Source: a virus
Reading direction: 5' to 3' (one strand)
Length of the DNA stretch: 35,670 bases
IMG/VR virus record: IMGVR_UViG_3300005536_000011
Span: 1-35,670 of that record
The position numbers and the translations under genes are program-made. The number at the start of each line of letters is the position of its first letter. Position 1 is the first letter of the stretch. Shown here in pieces: positions 7,926-15,945 of this stretch. The notes under the pieces are model-generated. The model made no database searches, was not told where the DNA came from, and worked only from the letters and a program-made list of their open reading frames with translations.

Positions 7926-8780
7926 ATGGCTGCATGGTCCTCAGCACTGATTGCTAGTTTACCCAACAGCGCGTTCGCGTGCGTCGACAAGTCGGGCCGT
8001 CATTACCCCCACCACGACGCAGCGGGCAAGCTCGACCTGCCCCACCTGCGCAACGCCCTGTCGCGCCTGGCGCAGGACGACACCACGTCGTGCGGTGCCG
8101 CGCACCTGCGCGCCCATGCCAAGTCGGCGGGAGTCGGCCAGAAGGAGGCGGATCCGATGAAGGCCGAGCGACTGACCACGACCAAGTGGCGCGTGCTGGC
8201 GATCCCGTTCGGCGGGCCGCTCAAGGGCGGCAAGGACCTCGACGGCGAGTTCTTCTCGCCCAACACCGACATCAAGGCCGACTGGTTCGACCGCCGCCCG
8301 GTCATCTTCCACCACGCCCAGGACGAGACGCTCAAGGACGAGACGCTGGGCACCGAGGACGACCTCGAGCAGGCCAAGGACGGCTGGTGGGCGACCCTCT
8401 GGCTGGACCGCGCCAACCAGTACTGGGAACGCATCAACAAGCTCCTCGCGGCGGGCAAGATGTACGGCTCGTCCGGAGCCCTTGGCCACCTCGTGCGCAA
8501 GGACCACAAGTCGGGCGAAATCCTCGTCTGGCCGCACATCGAACAGACCCTCACCCCGACCCCTGCCAACCCGTTCGCGCGGGTGGTGCCGGTCAAGGCG
8601 CTCGACCACTTCTCCTCTGTCGGCATCGAGCTCGATCCGGCCATGCTGGACGTGCTCTCCGAACCCGACGCGACTGACCTGGGTCCCGACCTGCCGGAAG
8701 GTGGCGACGACTCGGCGATGGAACGCATCCGGGTAGCCCGTCAACAACTCGCCGAGCTGCAGGCGCGGCTCGTCGAATAA
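7926..8780 (+). CDS. Prohead protease (HK97 family, U35/S78-like)
   Basis: A 284-residue protein. It trims scaffold or capsid N-termini during prohead maturation. The catalytic pattern is visible: His in VIFHHAQD (residues 126-132) and Ser in MYGSSGA (Ser182/183), spaced as in phage prohead serine proteases. A Cys/His-containing N-terminal extension of about 75 residues (ACVDKSGRHYPHHDAAGKLD) resembles small DUF-type domains that often precede proteins in head operons. The C-terminal RIRVARQQLAELQARL could be a short coiled coil. It has AGGAG before the ATG and lies directly upstream of the capsid gene, as in HK97-like phages. Confidence 0.85.
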   Translation: MAAWSSALIASLPNSAFACVDKSGRHYPHHDAAGKLDLPHLRNALSRLAQDDTTSCGAAHLRAHAKSAGVGQKEADPMKAERLTTTKWRVLAIPFGGPLKGGKDLDGEFFSPNTDIKADWFDRRPVIFHHAQDETLKDETLGTEDDLEQAKDGWWATLWLDRANQYWERINKLLAAGKMYGSSGALGHLVRKDHKSGEILVWPHIEQTLTPTPANPFARVVPVKALDHFSSVGIELDPAMLDVLSEPDATDLGPDLPEGGDDSAMERIRVARQQLAELQARLVE

Positions 8781-8818
8781 GAGCCCGCCGCGCTCACGGG
8801 CGGAGGACTCATGTTCCC

Positions 8819-10096
8819 TTGGATACGAATCCCGAAGTCGAGGCCCTGAAGGCCGAGATCAAGAGTCTCGCGACCGAGCTCAAGGACAAGACGGACATCC
8901 CGCTCGACCGCATCGAAGCGATCGAGGCCGAGATCGCCACCAAGTCCGAGCGCATCGACGAGATCATCGAGCAGAAGCGCGCCGAGGACGTCGATAAGAA
9001 GCTCGCCGACCTCGACGCCAAGATGAACGCATTCACCCGGACGTCGGCGTCGACCAAGGCGCAGGCGATCCTGGCCGGCGTCCAGCAGCCCCCACCCGCC
9101 GTCAAGAGCGTCGGGCGCTTCTCCGAGACGAACTTCCTGTCGGCCCTCGTCGAACGCAAGAACGGCGACCCCGACGCGCAGGAGTTCGTCAAGGCGGTGC
9201 TCGGCACGTCGGTCGCCACCGGCCTCGCCGTGGTGCCCAACAACTTCGTCGCATCGCTCGTCGAGCAGATCGCGGCGGGCAACATCTATCGCCAGATCTT
9301 CAACGTGACGGCAGGCGTGTCGGGCTCCGGCGTGGACATCCCCTACGAGATCACCGCCGTCACCGCGGCGCTCCTCCAGGGTGCCTACGGCTCGAACAAG
9401 GACGTCCGTGACTTCAGCTTCGCGCGGGCCACGGCGACCCTCTACGAGATCGCCCAGATCGCCGACGTCGGCAACCAGCTGCTGCGCCAGTCCAACGGCG
9501 CGGCCGAGGCGTCGGCTCGCCGCCGGCTGGGTCGCTCGATCGCCATCGCCGAGGCGCAGTTCATCACCAACGGCACGGGCTCGTCCCAGCCGCTGGGATT
9601 CTTCCAGGCGTTCCTCGCGTACGGCGACCCGGCGGGCTTCAAGACGACCCTGTCGTCCGAATCCCGCGCGGCGGCCCTTGGCCGCGGCATCGGTGCGCTC
9701 GAGGCGCGCGGCATCCTGTCGGACAACCTCGTCATCGTGATGGGGCCGACCGACTACTGGGAGCTGTCGACCGAGACGCTCGGCTCGTCGGGCTCCGGCG
9801 GCTGGGTCATCGACCCGGCCACGGGCGCGGCGGCCAATCCGCCGGTCGGCTCGGTGTGGGGCGTGCCCGTGCGGCGCGATCCGCAGTGGCCGTCGGCGCA
9901 GGCCGGCACGGCGCTCATCATCGACACCTCGGACGTGGACATCTACACGGGCCAGGAATACCGCATCGACGTCTCGTCGGAGGCGGGCAACCGGTTCGAC
10001 CAGAACATCACGGCCTTCCGCGCGGAGGAGGAGTTCGCCTTCAACGCCGAGCCGTACGTTCGGACGGGTCGAGTCCAGAAGGTCCTGGGCCTGTAA
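8819..10096 (+). CDS. Major capsid protein, HK97 fold
   Basis: A 425-residue protein. Residues 1-75 are charged heptads (a coiled-coil delta/scaffold domain). The shell-forming part follows, with a typical G-x-G-V-V-P-type segment (TGLAVVPNNFV), a P-domain stretch rich in Gly/Ala and RRRLGRSIAIAEAQFITNGTGSSQPLG. The end is VDIYTGQEYRIDVS and FRAEEEFAFN. The delta domain is normally removed by the protease encoded just upstream. The only in-frame start is TTG 8819, 12 nt after GGAGG at 8802-8806. An out-of-frame ATG at 8811 sits closer to that ribosome site (see findings). Confidence 0.9.
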   Translation: MDTNPEVEALKAEIKSLATELKDKTDIPLDRIEAIEAEIATKSERIDEIIEQKRAEDVDKKLADLDAKMNAFTRTSASTKAQAILAGVQQPPPAVKSVGRFSETNFLSALVERKNGDPDAQEFVKAVLGTSVATGLAVVPNNFVASLVEQIAAGNIYRQIFNVTAGVSGSGVDIPYEITAVTAALLQGAYGSNKDVRDFSFARATATLYEIAQIADVGNQLLRQSNGAAEASARRRLGRSIAIAEAQFITNGTGSSQPLGFFQAFLAYGDPAGFKTTLSSESRAAALGRGIGALEARGILSDNLVIVMGPTDYWELSTETLGSSGSGGWVIDPATGAAANPPVGSVWGVPVRRDPQWPSAQAGTALIIDTSDVDIYTGQEYRIDVSSEAGNRFDQNITAFRAEEEFAFNAEPYVRTGRVQKVLGL

Positions 10097-10103
10097 GCCC
10101 ACA

Positions 10104-10175
10104 GGGGCGGGCTCCGCTCGCCCCACCCCATTACATGGGCTCCCGGCCGTTCTGAGCGCGCGGCCGGGAGTTCCC
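10104..10175 (+). terminator. Two tandem hairpins after the capsid gene
   Basis: The first hairpin is 10104-10112 with 10116-10124 (9 pairs including one G-T, loop TCC), 7 nt after the capsid stop. The second has perfect 10-bp arms, CTCCCGGCCG (10140-10149) and CGGCCGGGAG (10161-10170), followed by TTCCCC. The U-tract is weak, so this may stabilise the capsid message or partially terminate rather than stop transcription fully. Confidence 0.6.
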
Positions 10176-10208
10176 CGACAGCGCTCACATACACGGAGGC
10201 GCTCAGCC

Positions 10209-10919
10209 GTGTCCTACACCTTCACCGACGTCCAGACACCGCACGGACGACCCGCTCGGTTCAAGTGCCGCGACGGCACGTCTGACCTCGCCACCGTCGG
10301 GGCATCCAACCGGCTGTGGGGCAACCTCGTTGACGAGTACCAGATCCCCGAGGGCCTGACCGGCTTCGGCCTCGATGTCGGGGCGCACATCGGCTCGGTC
10401 ACCGTGCCGCTGCTCCTCGACAACCCCGAGTTGTGGGTGGTCGCCCTCGAGGCCGTCCCCGACAACGTGGCGCTGTTGCGCGAGAACCTCGCGCTCAACG
10501 GCGTCGAGGGACGCACCACGATCCTTGCCGGCGCGGCCTGGCCGGGCAAGGGCAGCATCGACGTGGAGTACGGCTACACCGGCTCCGAGCTCGCCGAGAC
10601 GCACGCCTACATCGGCTCGGTGACGCCGTGGCTCGACGCGCCGGGCGACAAGCAAGTCGTCACGGTGCCGCGCTACACGCTCGCCGGCGTGCTCACGGCG
10701 ACCGCGGGCAAGGGCTTCGTCTGGGTCAAAGCCGACTGCGAGGGCTGCGAGCACCTCTTCTTCCGGGGAGCGGGGCTGCGCAAGCTCGGCACCATCGTCG
10801 GAGAGTGGCACCAGCGTGACGGGACGCCAGAGGCCTTCGCCGCTCGGCTGTCAAAGACGCATCACGTGACCTGGAGCGAGGGCATCGGCGGCGGGCCATT
10901 CCGGGCGGTGCGGCGATGA
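10209..10919 (+). CDS. FkbM-family SAM-dependent methyltransferase
   Basis: A 236-residue protein. Motif I for S-adenosylmethionine is seen as GLDVGAHIGSVTVPLL (around residue 55), followed by ALEAVPDNVALLRENLALNG, the FkbM signature with an acidic residue and a helix. The later VKADCEGCEHLFFRGA corresponds to the family's K-x-D-x-E-G-x-E block. These enzymes methylate hydroxyls on sugars or natural products. With three glycosyltransferases directly downstream, methylation of a virion or surface glycan is the simplest reading. GTG start, GGAGG about 10 nt upstream. Confidence 0.85.
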   Translation: MSYTFTDVQTPHGRPARFKCRDGTSDLATVGASNRLWGNLVDEYQIPEGLTGFGLDVGAHIGSVTVPLLLDNPELWVVALEAVPDNVALLRENLALNGVEGRTTILAGAAWPGKGSIDVEYGYTGSELAETHAYIGSVTPWLDAPGDKQVVTVPRYTLAGVLTATAGKGFVWVKADCEGCEHLFFRGAGLRKLGTIVGEWHQRDGTPEAFAARLSKTHHVTWSEGIGGGPFRAVRR

Positions 10920-11008
10920 CGCCGTTCGACCTGCTGACCATCATCGTCGCCGTCAACTCGATCTCCATCATCCTGCTGGGTCTGACACTTCTGCGGTATT
11001 GGCGATGA
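10916..11008 (+). CDS. 30-residue single-pass membrane peptide
   Basis: A 30-codon ORF coupled at both ends: its ATG overlaps the methyltransferase stop and its TGA overlaps the ATG of the next gene. The peptide is one hydrophobic helix (LLTIIVAVNSISIILLGLTL) ending in a positive RYWR, consistent with an N-out/C-in membrane anchor. No homologue is recognised. Tight coupling argues that it is real; it might anchor or regulate the sugar-modifying enzymes, which is speculation. Confidence 0.55.
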   Translation: MTPFDLLTIIVAVNSISIILLGLTLLRYWR

Positions 11009-12042
11009 CGCAGCGGGTGCTGATCCTCGCTAGTCACGCCGTGGCCGAATACGACGACACGCGCATGTTCCACGACCTGGGCTACGACGTGTTCACACCG
11101 GGAGGCTACGAAGATCCCCGACAGGGCACGGAGGGGATTCGCCCCCCACTCCCCTCCGTGCCGTTCCACGCCGACCTCGCCCAGCGCTGCCGGGAGCAGC
11201 GCGAGGCGTTCGGCGAGCCCGGCTATCACATCGACTGGGCCAAGGCGCGTCTCCACGACGACGTCATCGACTGGGCCGATGTCATCATCGTCCACCACTT
11301 CCCCAAGGTGTGGATCGCCGAGCAGTGGGAGCGCATCCGCCACAAGCGCGTGGTGTGGCGGACGTGCGGCCAATCGGACCCCGCCACCGAGGCGGTCATG
11401 GCCGACCTCGACGGCCTCCAGATCGTGCGCTACTCCCCGAAGGAGCGCGCGGCGTTCGAGCGAGTGGGCTGCTTCGCGGGCGAGACGGCGCTGATCCGCT
11501 TCGGCAAGTACCCCGACGACTACGGGCCGTACATCGGTGACTGGGCCGTTATCGGCAACGTCACCCAGGACATGGTCGCGCGCGGCGACTCGACCGGCTT
11601 GGGGTTCTGGCGGAAGTTCACCGACCCGTTCCCCGCCATGCCCGCGGGCAAGGGCTCCGAGGCGTTGCCGGGTGGGATCGGGGCGCTGTCGTATCCCGAC
11701 ATGCTGGACTACCTGCGCCACATTCGGACGTACTTCTACACAGGCACCATCCCGGCGTCCTACACGCTCGGCCTCATCGAGGCGATGTTGTCGGGCGTGC
11801 CGGTGGTCGCCATCGGCCTCAAGACGGACTCGCTGGACCACCAGTGGCTTCACACCATCTCTGAGGCACACGACATCGTCAATCCGGGGTTGATGCTGTA
11901 CGACATCCCGCTCGCGGCCTATCTCGAGAACCGCGAGTACGCGGCAATGCGAGGTGCCGAACAGCGCGCCAAGGCCATCGAGCTATTCGGCATCGAGACC
12001 GTCGGCGCGCAGTGGGTGGACTTTCTGGGATCGACAGCATGA
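11005..12042 (+). CDS. Glycosyltransferase-like protein (GT-B fold)
   Basis: A 345-residue protein. A Rossmann-like N-terminus (QRVLILASHAVAEYDD) and a central VIIVHHFPKVW are followed by a C-terminal donor-binding region: TYFYTGTIPASYTLGLIEAM then LSGVPVVAIG, the G-L-x-x-x-E-A-M-x-x-G-V-P-V-V pattern of GT-B enzymes. ATG 11005 is chosen because it overlaps the preceding TGA. Acceptor and sugar cannot be read from sequence. It belongs to a four-enzyme cassette placed between capsid and connector genes. Confidence 0.75.
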   Translation: MTQRVLILASHAVAEYDDTRMFHDLGYDVFTPGGYEDPRQGTEGIRPPLPSVPFHADLAQRCREQREAFGEPGYHIDWAKARLHDDVIDWADVIIVHHFPKVWIAEQWERIRHKRVVWRTCGQSDPATEAVMADLDGLQIVRYSPKERAAFERVGCFAGETALIRFGKYPDDYGPYIGDWAVIGNVTQDMVARGDSTGLGFWRKFTDPFPAMPAGKGSEALPGGIGALSYPDMLDYLRHIRTYFYTGTIPASYTLGLIEAMLSGVPVVAIGLKTDSLDHQWLHTISEAHDIVNPGLMLYDIPLAAYLENREYAAMRGAEQRAKAIELFGIETVGAQWVDFLGSTA

Positions 12043-13079
12043 CCACGCTGCTGGCGGACTTTCACCACGATTGCCTATTCGAGAGCCTCGGCCTCCTCGC
12101 CGATCGACTCGGCTGGACGCTGTACCGGCCGATGGGCATGGAGTGGTTCGACGAGGGCTACTGGAACTTCGAACGGGCGTGGCACGGCGACGCGGTAGCC
12201 AAGCAATACCTCGAACCGTGGGGCTCGGACGCCGACGGGCGGCGGCTCAACACCTTCCACCAGCGGTATCAGAACCTACTCACTCTCGATGAGGCACGGC
12301 AGGACCCGCCCGACGTCGTCATGGCATCGGTGGCCCACAACCACGAGGGGCTGGCCCGCTTCGCGCGCGAGGTCGGGGCCAAGTTCGGGCTCCATCTCGG
12401 CAACGTGCGCTTCTCGCCGATCGACATGGCCGAGGACCGCTGGGACCTCGCCGACTTCGGCATCGTCACCAGCATCCTGCCGGGACCCGTATCGGTGCCC
12501 CACGTCGTGGTCCACCAGGAGTTCAGCCTGCAGGACTTCCGGCATGAACCACCGCCTGCCGACTTCCGGGTGTCGTCGTTCGTCAACTGTTTCCCGGAGA
12601 ACTTCGACGCGTACTCGGGCTGGAAGGCCGTGGCCTCGCAGCGGCCCGACTACGACTGGCGGGTGTACGGCGCGTACGGCTCGGTGCCCGAGGACGAATG
12701 GGCGGCGGGCAACCTGAACCGCTGCGCTGCGGTGGGCGACGCGATGCGCGCGGCGTCGGTGGCGTGGCACACCAAGCAGTGGTCCGACGGCTTCGGCCAC
12801 GTAGTCCACAACTGGGCGGCGGTCGGCCGGCCGCTGGTGGGCCACGAGTGGTATTACCGCTCCCAGCTCGCCGGGCCGCTGTGGCAGGAGGGCGTCACGT
12901 CGTTCGACATCACCGACAAGCCGGTTGACGACGTGGTGGCGCTGATCGATCGGCTGCATGGGGATTCTGACCTCGTGGCCCGGATGTCCGAGGCGATGGC
13001 CGCGCGATTCCGGGAGGTTGTGGACTTCGACCAGGAGGAGGAGCAGATCCGGCGCATGTTCGAGACGGTCCTGCCCTGA
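12039..13079 (+). CDS. Glycosyltransferase-like protein, GT-B type
   Basis: A 346-residue protein whose ATG overlaps the previous TGA. It is organised like its neighbours: an N-terminal TTLLADFHHDCLFESLGLLA, a central VVMASVAHNHEGLARFA and HVVVHQEFS, and a C-terminal donor region with FGHVVHNWAAVGRPLVGHE, where the usual E-A-x-A-x-G-x-P is degenerate. The conserved acidic donor-binding residue is not obvious, so it may be a diverged or accessory transferase. Coupling to genes on both sides (TGATG with the next) supports co-expression. Confidence 0.6.
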   Translation: MTTLLADFHHDCLFESLGLLADRLGWTLYRPMGMEWFDEGYWNFERAWHGDAVAKQYLEPWGSDADGRRLNTFHQRYQNLLTLDEARQDPPDVVMASVAHNHEGLARFAREVGAKFGLHLGNVRFSPIDMAEDRWDLADFGIVTSILPGPVSVPHVVVHQEFSLQDFRHEPPPADFRVSSFVNCFPENFDAYSGWKAVASQRPDYDWRVYGAYGSVPEDEWAAGNLNRCAAVGDAMRAASVAWHTKQWSDGFGHVVHNWAAVGRPLVGHEWYYRSQLAGPLWQEGVTSFDITDKPVDDVVALIDRLHGDSDLVARMSEAMAARFREVVDFDQEEEQIRRMFETVLP

Positions 13080-14341
13080 TGCGCCTGCTGCTCTTTTCGC
13101 ACTGGTCTCACACAGGCTTCGGCACGGTCACCCTGGAGCTCGGCTCGCGCTTCGTGGCACTTGGCATCGACCTGCGCGTGCTGGCCGTCAACCACCGCGG
13201 CGAGCCAATCAAGGGACCGCTCGCCGGGCGCATGTGGCCAGCCAACATCAACGGCGACGCGTTCGGCGGCAACATCTCGGCCGAGGCCATCGACGGCACG
13301 TTCTGGACGACGTTCGACCCCGACGACCACTGGCAGCCGGACGTCGTGCTGGTGGTGTCCGACGTGTCGGGCCTGCTGGCGCACATGGGCCGACTGACCG
13401 AGGCGCGCCACGACGTCTGGAAGAACGCGCGGGTCTACCACTACGTCCCGATCGAGGGCGACAACCTGCCGCCGATGTGGCGCCAGTTGTGGGACCTCAT
13501 CGAGCCCGTGGCGATGTCGGACTACGGCGCGCGCATCATCGGCGAGCACATCGGCCGACCCGTTTCCCGCATCTACCACGGCGTCGACACCGATGTGTTC
13601 TACCCCGTCTCGCCGGGGCGGCCGATCCGGGTCCGTGGCAACACGTTGCGGTCCAAGGAGGACTGCAAGCTGCTGTTCGAGCGCGACCCCAAGCGGATGT
13701 TGCTGCTGCGCGCCGACCGCAACGCGATGCGCAAGTTCTACCCCAAGACGTTCGAGGCGTTCGCGCTCATCGCACAGCGCAAACCCGATGTCGACCTCGT
13801 GATGCACTGCCGGCCGATCGACCCCGGAGCGGACGGACCGGACCTCATTCAGGAGCTGCTGCGCTACCCCGCCTTCATCCGCCAGCGGGTGTCCTGGACG
13901 CTCGGCCACGACACCTACGTCGGCTTCTCGCGACCCGAGCTCAACGCGCTGTACAACGCGGCCGACGTCTACTTCTCGACCACCGGCGGGGAGGGCTTCG
14001 GCCTGACCCTCGCCGAATCGCTGGCGGCGGGCACTCCCGTCGTGGTGACCGACTGGGCGGCCGACGCCGAGACCGTCGGCGATGGCGGCATCCTCGTGCC
14101 GCCGCTGCACGACACCTACGGCCAGCCGGTGCGCTTCCACCACCAGACCTACGGCATGGACTTCGGCGTCCCGGACGCGCGGGGGTTCGTCCAGCCGACG
14201 CTCGACCTGCTGGCCAACCGCAAGGCGCGGCGGGACCTCGGTGCGGCGGGACGACTGCACGTGAAGCGCTCGTTCGACTGGGACGTCGCCGCGAGCCAGT
14301 TCGTCGACCTGTTCAGCCAAGCCTCGGAGGCCGCCGCCTGA
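13079..14341 (+). CDS. Glycosyltransferase family 4 (GT-B)
   Basis: A 420-residue protein. The N-terminal acceptor domain starts LLLFSHWSHTGFGTVTLELG with the Gly-rich loop typical of GT4. A DYGARIIGEHIGRP-VSRIYHGVDTD segment lies at the domain hinge. The C-terminal donor domain has the diagnostic STTGGEGFGLTLAES (around residue 305) followed by LAAGTPVVVTDWA, the E-x(7)-E motif that holds the nucleotide sugar. It is the clearest enzyme of the cassette. Known phage relatives glycosylate virion proteins or DNA; the gene's place between head genes favours a virion target. Confidence 0.88.
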   Translation: MRLLLFSHWSHTGFGTVTLELGSRFVALGIDLRVLAVNHRGEPIKGPLAGRMWPANINGDAFGGNISAEAIDGTFWTTFDPDDHWQPDVVLVVSDVSGLLAHMGRLTEARHDVWKNARVYHYVPIEGDNLPPMWRQLWDLIEPVAMSDYGARIIGEHIGRPVSRIYHGVDTDVFYPVSPGRPIRVRGNTLRSKEDCKLLFERDPKRMLLLRADRNAMRKFYPKTFEAFALIAQRKPDVDLVMHCRPIDPGADGPDLIQELLRYPAFIRQRVSWTLGHDTYVGFSRPELNALYNAADVYFSTTGGEGFGLTLAESLAAGTPVVVTDWAADAETVGDGGILVPPLHDTYGQPVRFHHQTYGMDFGVPDARGFVQPTLDLLANRKARRDLGAAGRLHVKRSFDWDVAASQFVDLFSQASEAAA

Positions 14342-14979
14342 TGCCACCGCTGCCCACCGTCGCGGATCTCAAGACGTACCTCGGCATCACCGGGACGCAG
14401 GACGACGCCCTGCTGGCGCAGACGATCGTCGACGCGGTGGGCAAGGCCGAGCGCGATACCGGGCGCACGTTCGCGGCCGCCTCGAACGTCACCACGCGCT
14501 ATTCCACGGACGGGCAGTCGAGCCTCATCATCCACGACCGCCCATACGCTGACCCGTCCCGGACGGTGCAGCTGGGCGGCGCGTCGATGACCGAGGGCAC
14601 GGGCGTGTGGTTCCTGCCCGACCGGCGCGACCAGAACATCACGGCCACCATCCAACTCAGGTACTACGACCGCTCGCGGGTCGACTGGTACAAGGCCGAC
14701 CCCCAGTGGTTCGACAAGAACCTCGACAACCCGCGCTACTTCTCGGGCACGCCCAACGACCTCGTCATCGCGGGCATCGGCGGCATGCCGTTCCCGCACA
14801 ACGACGTGGTCGGCGCCATCCGCCTGCTCGAGGCATGGCTGTACTGGAACGCCAAGTCCGGCGCGTCGGGCGTGGTCCAGCTGCCGACCGGCGAATCGCT
14901 CGACCTCGAGGCCGAGCCACCGCGCTACCAGGAGTTCGTGCGCAACTGGCGCATCCGCACCGCCGTGGCCTCGCCGTGA
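14341..14979 (+). CDS. Head-tail connector (gp6-like adaptor)
   Basis: A 212-residue protein. The opening PTVADLKTYLGITGTQDDALL and the following helix are characteristic of the gp6/gp15-like connector family that forms a ring under the portal. The middle (RYYDRSRVDWYKADPQWFDK) and the closing helix (VGAIRLLEAWLYW) fit. It starts in the TGATG overlap and is followed by the usual partners, a gp10-like protein and a tail terminator candidate, which strengthens the call. Confidence 0.75.
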   Translation: MPPLPTVADLKTYLGITGTQDDALLAQTIVDAVGKAERDTGRTFAAASNVTTRYSTDGQSSLIIHDRPYADPSRTVQLGGASMTEGTGVWFLPDRRDQNITATIQLRYYDRSRVDWYKADPQWFDKNLDNPRYFSGTPNDLVIAGIGGMPFPHNDVVGAIRLLEAWLYWNAKSGASGVVQLPTGESLDLEAEPPRYQEFVRNWRIRTAVASP

Positions 14980-15449
14980 GCAGCCTCAAGGGCAAGCGTC
15001 AGTTGCAGGCGCGCCTCAAGGCCATCGGCCAGACGCGCACGCTGCTCCAGCAGCTGCAGCTGGAGACGATCGCCGAGGCCAAGCGGCTCGTCCCGCGCAA
15101 GACGGGCCACCTCGGACGGAGCATCCTGCCCGGCCGGGTGTCGCGCGACAGCGCGGTGGTGGAGGCGCGCACCACCTACGCCGCCGCGGTGGAGTTCGGC
15201 ACCAAGCGCCACGTCATCGTGCCAAGGCACGCGCGCGTGCTGGCGTGGCCAGCGTCGGAGGGCGGCCGGCGGCTGTCCGGCCGTGCCCGGACGAGGGACG
15301 GCAAGCCGACCGGTCCCACGGCGTTCGCCACCAAGGTCAACCACCCCGGTACCAAGGCGCAGCCGTATCTCATCCCCGCCGCCGAGAAGGCGCTGCGCGG
15401 TCATGGCTTCCGCGACCTCATCATCAAGCGCTGGAACTCGGCCGCGTGA
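14976..15449 (+). CDS. HK97 gp10-like head-tail joining protein
   Basis: A 157-residue basic protein with a GTG overlapping the connector stop (GTGA). The block IAEAKRLVPRKTGHLGRSI, then YAAAVEFGTKRHVIVPRHARVL and a late KVNHPGTKAQPYLIPA, is the signature of the gp10/HK97-type family (A-x-x-x-V-P-x-x-T-G-x-L-x-x-S and a C-terminal P-G-T-x-x-x-P-Y/F). It probably completes the neck between head and tail. Confidence 0.85.
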   Translation: MSSLKGKRQLQARLKAIGQTRTLLQQLQLETIAEAKRLVPRKTGHLGRSILPGRVSRDSAVVEARTTYAAAVEFGTKRHVIVPRHARVLAWPASEGGRRLSGRARTRDGKPTGPTAFATKVNHPGTKAQPYLIPAAEKALRGHGFRDLIIKRWNSAA

Positions 15450-15892
15450 CCACCACCTTCCGGCAGGACATCACCAACCAGCTGGTCGTCGCCATCGACG
15501 CGTTCATCAGCGCCAACCCGACGCTGCTGCGGCGCTCCGAGGTCGTCCGCCCGCCGTCGGTCGTGGGCGATCTGCCGCTCGCCTTCGTGGACGGGCGCCA
15601 GGAACAGATCAGCTTCTCCTCGGGCATCCGTGAGCGGGTCATGACGCCGTCGGTCGTGGTCGTCTCGCCGCTCGCCGACAACGCCGAGACGATTCAGCGC
15701 CACGACGTCCTCGTGGACGCGCTGGTCGACCACTTCACGGCCTACGCGCAGCTCGCCACCAACACGGTCTGGGACCGCATGGCGATCAGCGACGAGGACT
15801 ACACCGTGGACTCGGCCGACGGCACGGTCCGCCACTTCTTCGCCACGAGGTTCACGTTCAACAACGTGTCCATCATGGAAGGCCGGAACTGA
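15446..15892 (+). CDS. Probable tail terminator / tail completion protein
   Basis: A 148-residue protein with a GTG start overlapping the previous TGA. No strong motif, but its size, its place between the gp10-like gene and the tail tube gene, and a fold-like pattern (helix at residues 5-25, then strands in VVVVSPLADNAET and a helical DVLVDALVDHFTAY) match tail terminator proteins that cap the tube. Role assigned by synteny. Confidence 0.6.
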   Translation: MTTTFRQDITNQLVVAIDAFISANPTLLRRSEVVRPPSVVGDLPLAFVDGRQEQISFSSGIRERVMTPSVVVVSPLADNAETIQRHDVLVDALVDHFTAYAQLATNTVWDRMAISDEDYTVDSADGTVRHFFATRFTFNNVSIMEGRN

Positions 15893-15945
15893 TGCGCTCA
15901 CCACTCAGACCGCTGCGATACAGCGGATAGCGGAGGTCTCTAGAG

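Noticed and set aside
11310-11540. Several 60-230 codon ORFs in other frames across the glycosyltransferase cassette
   Set aside because: Arg/Pro/Ser-rich shadows of the coupled zero-frame genes with no motif of their own.
15910-15926. CCGCTG-CGATA-CAGCGG hairpin before the tail tube gene as a terminator
   Set aside because: Only six pairs and no U-run; more likely incidental or a minor leader structure.
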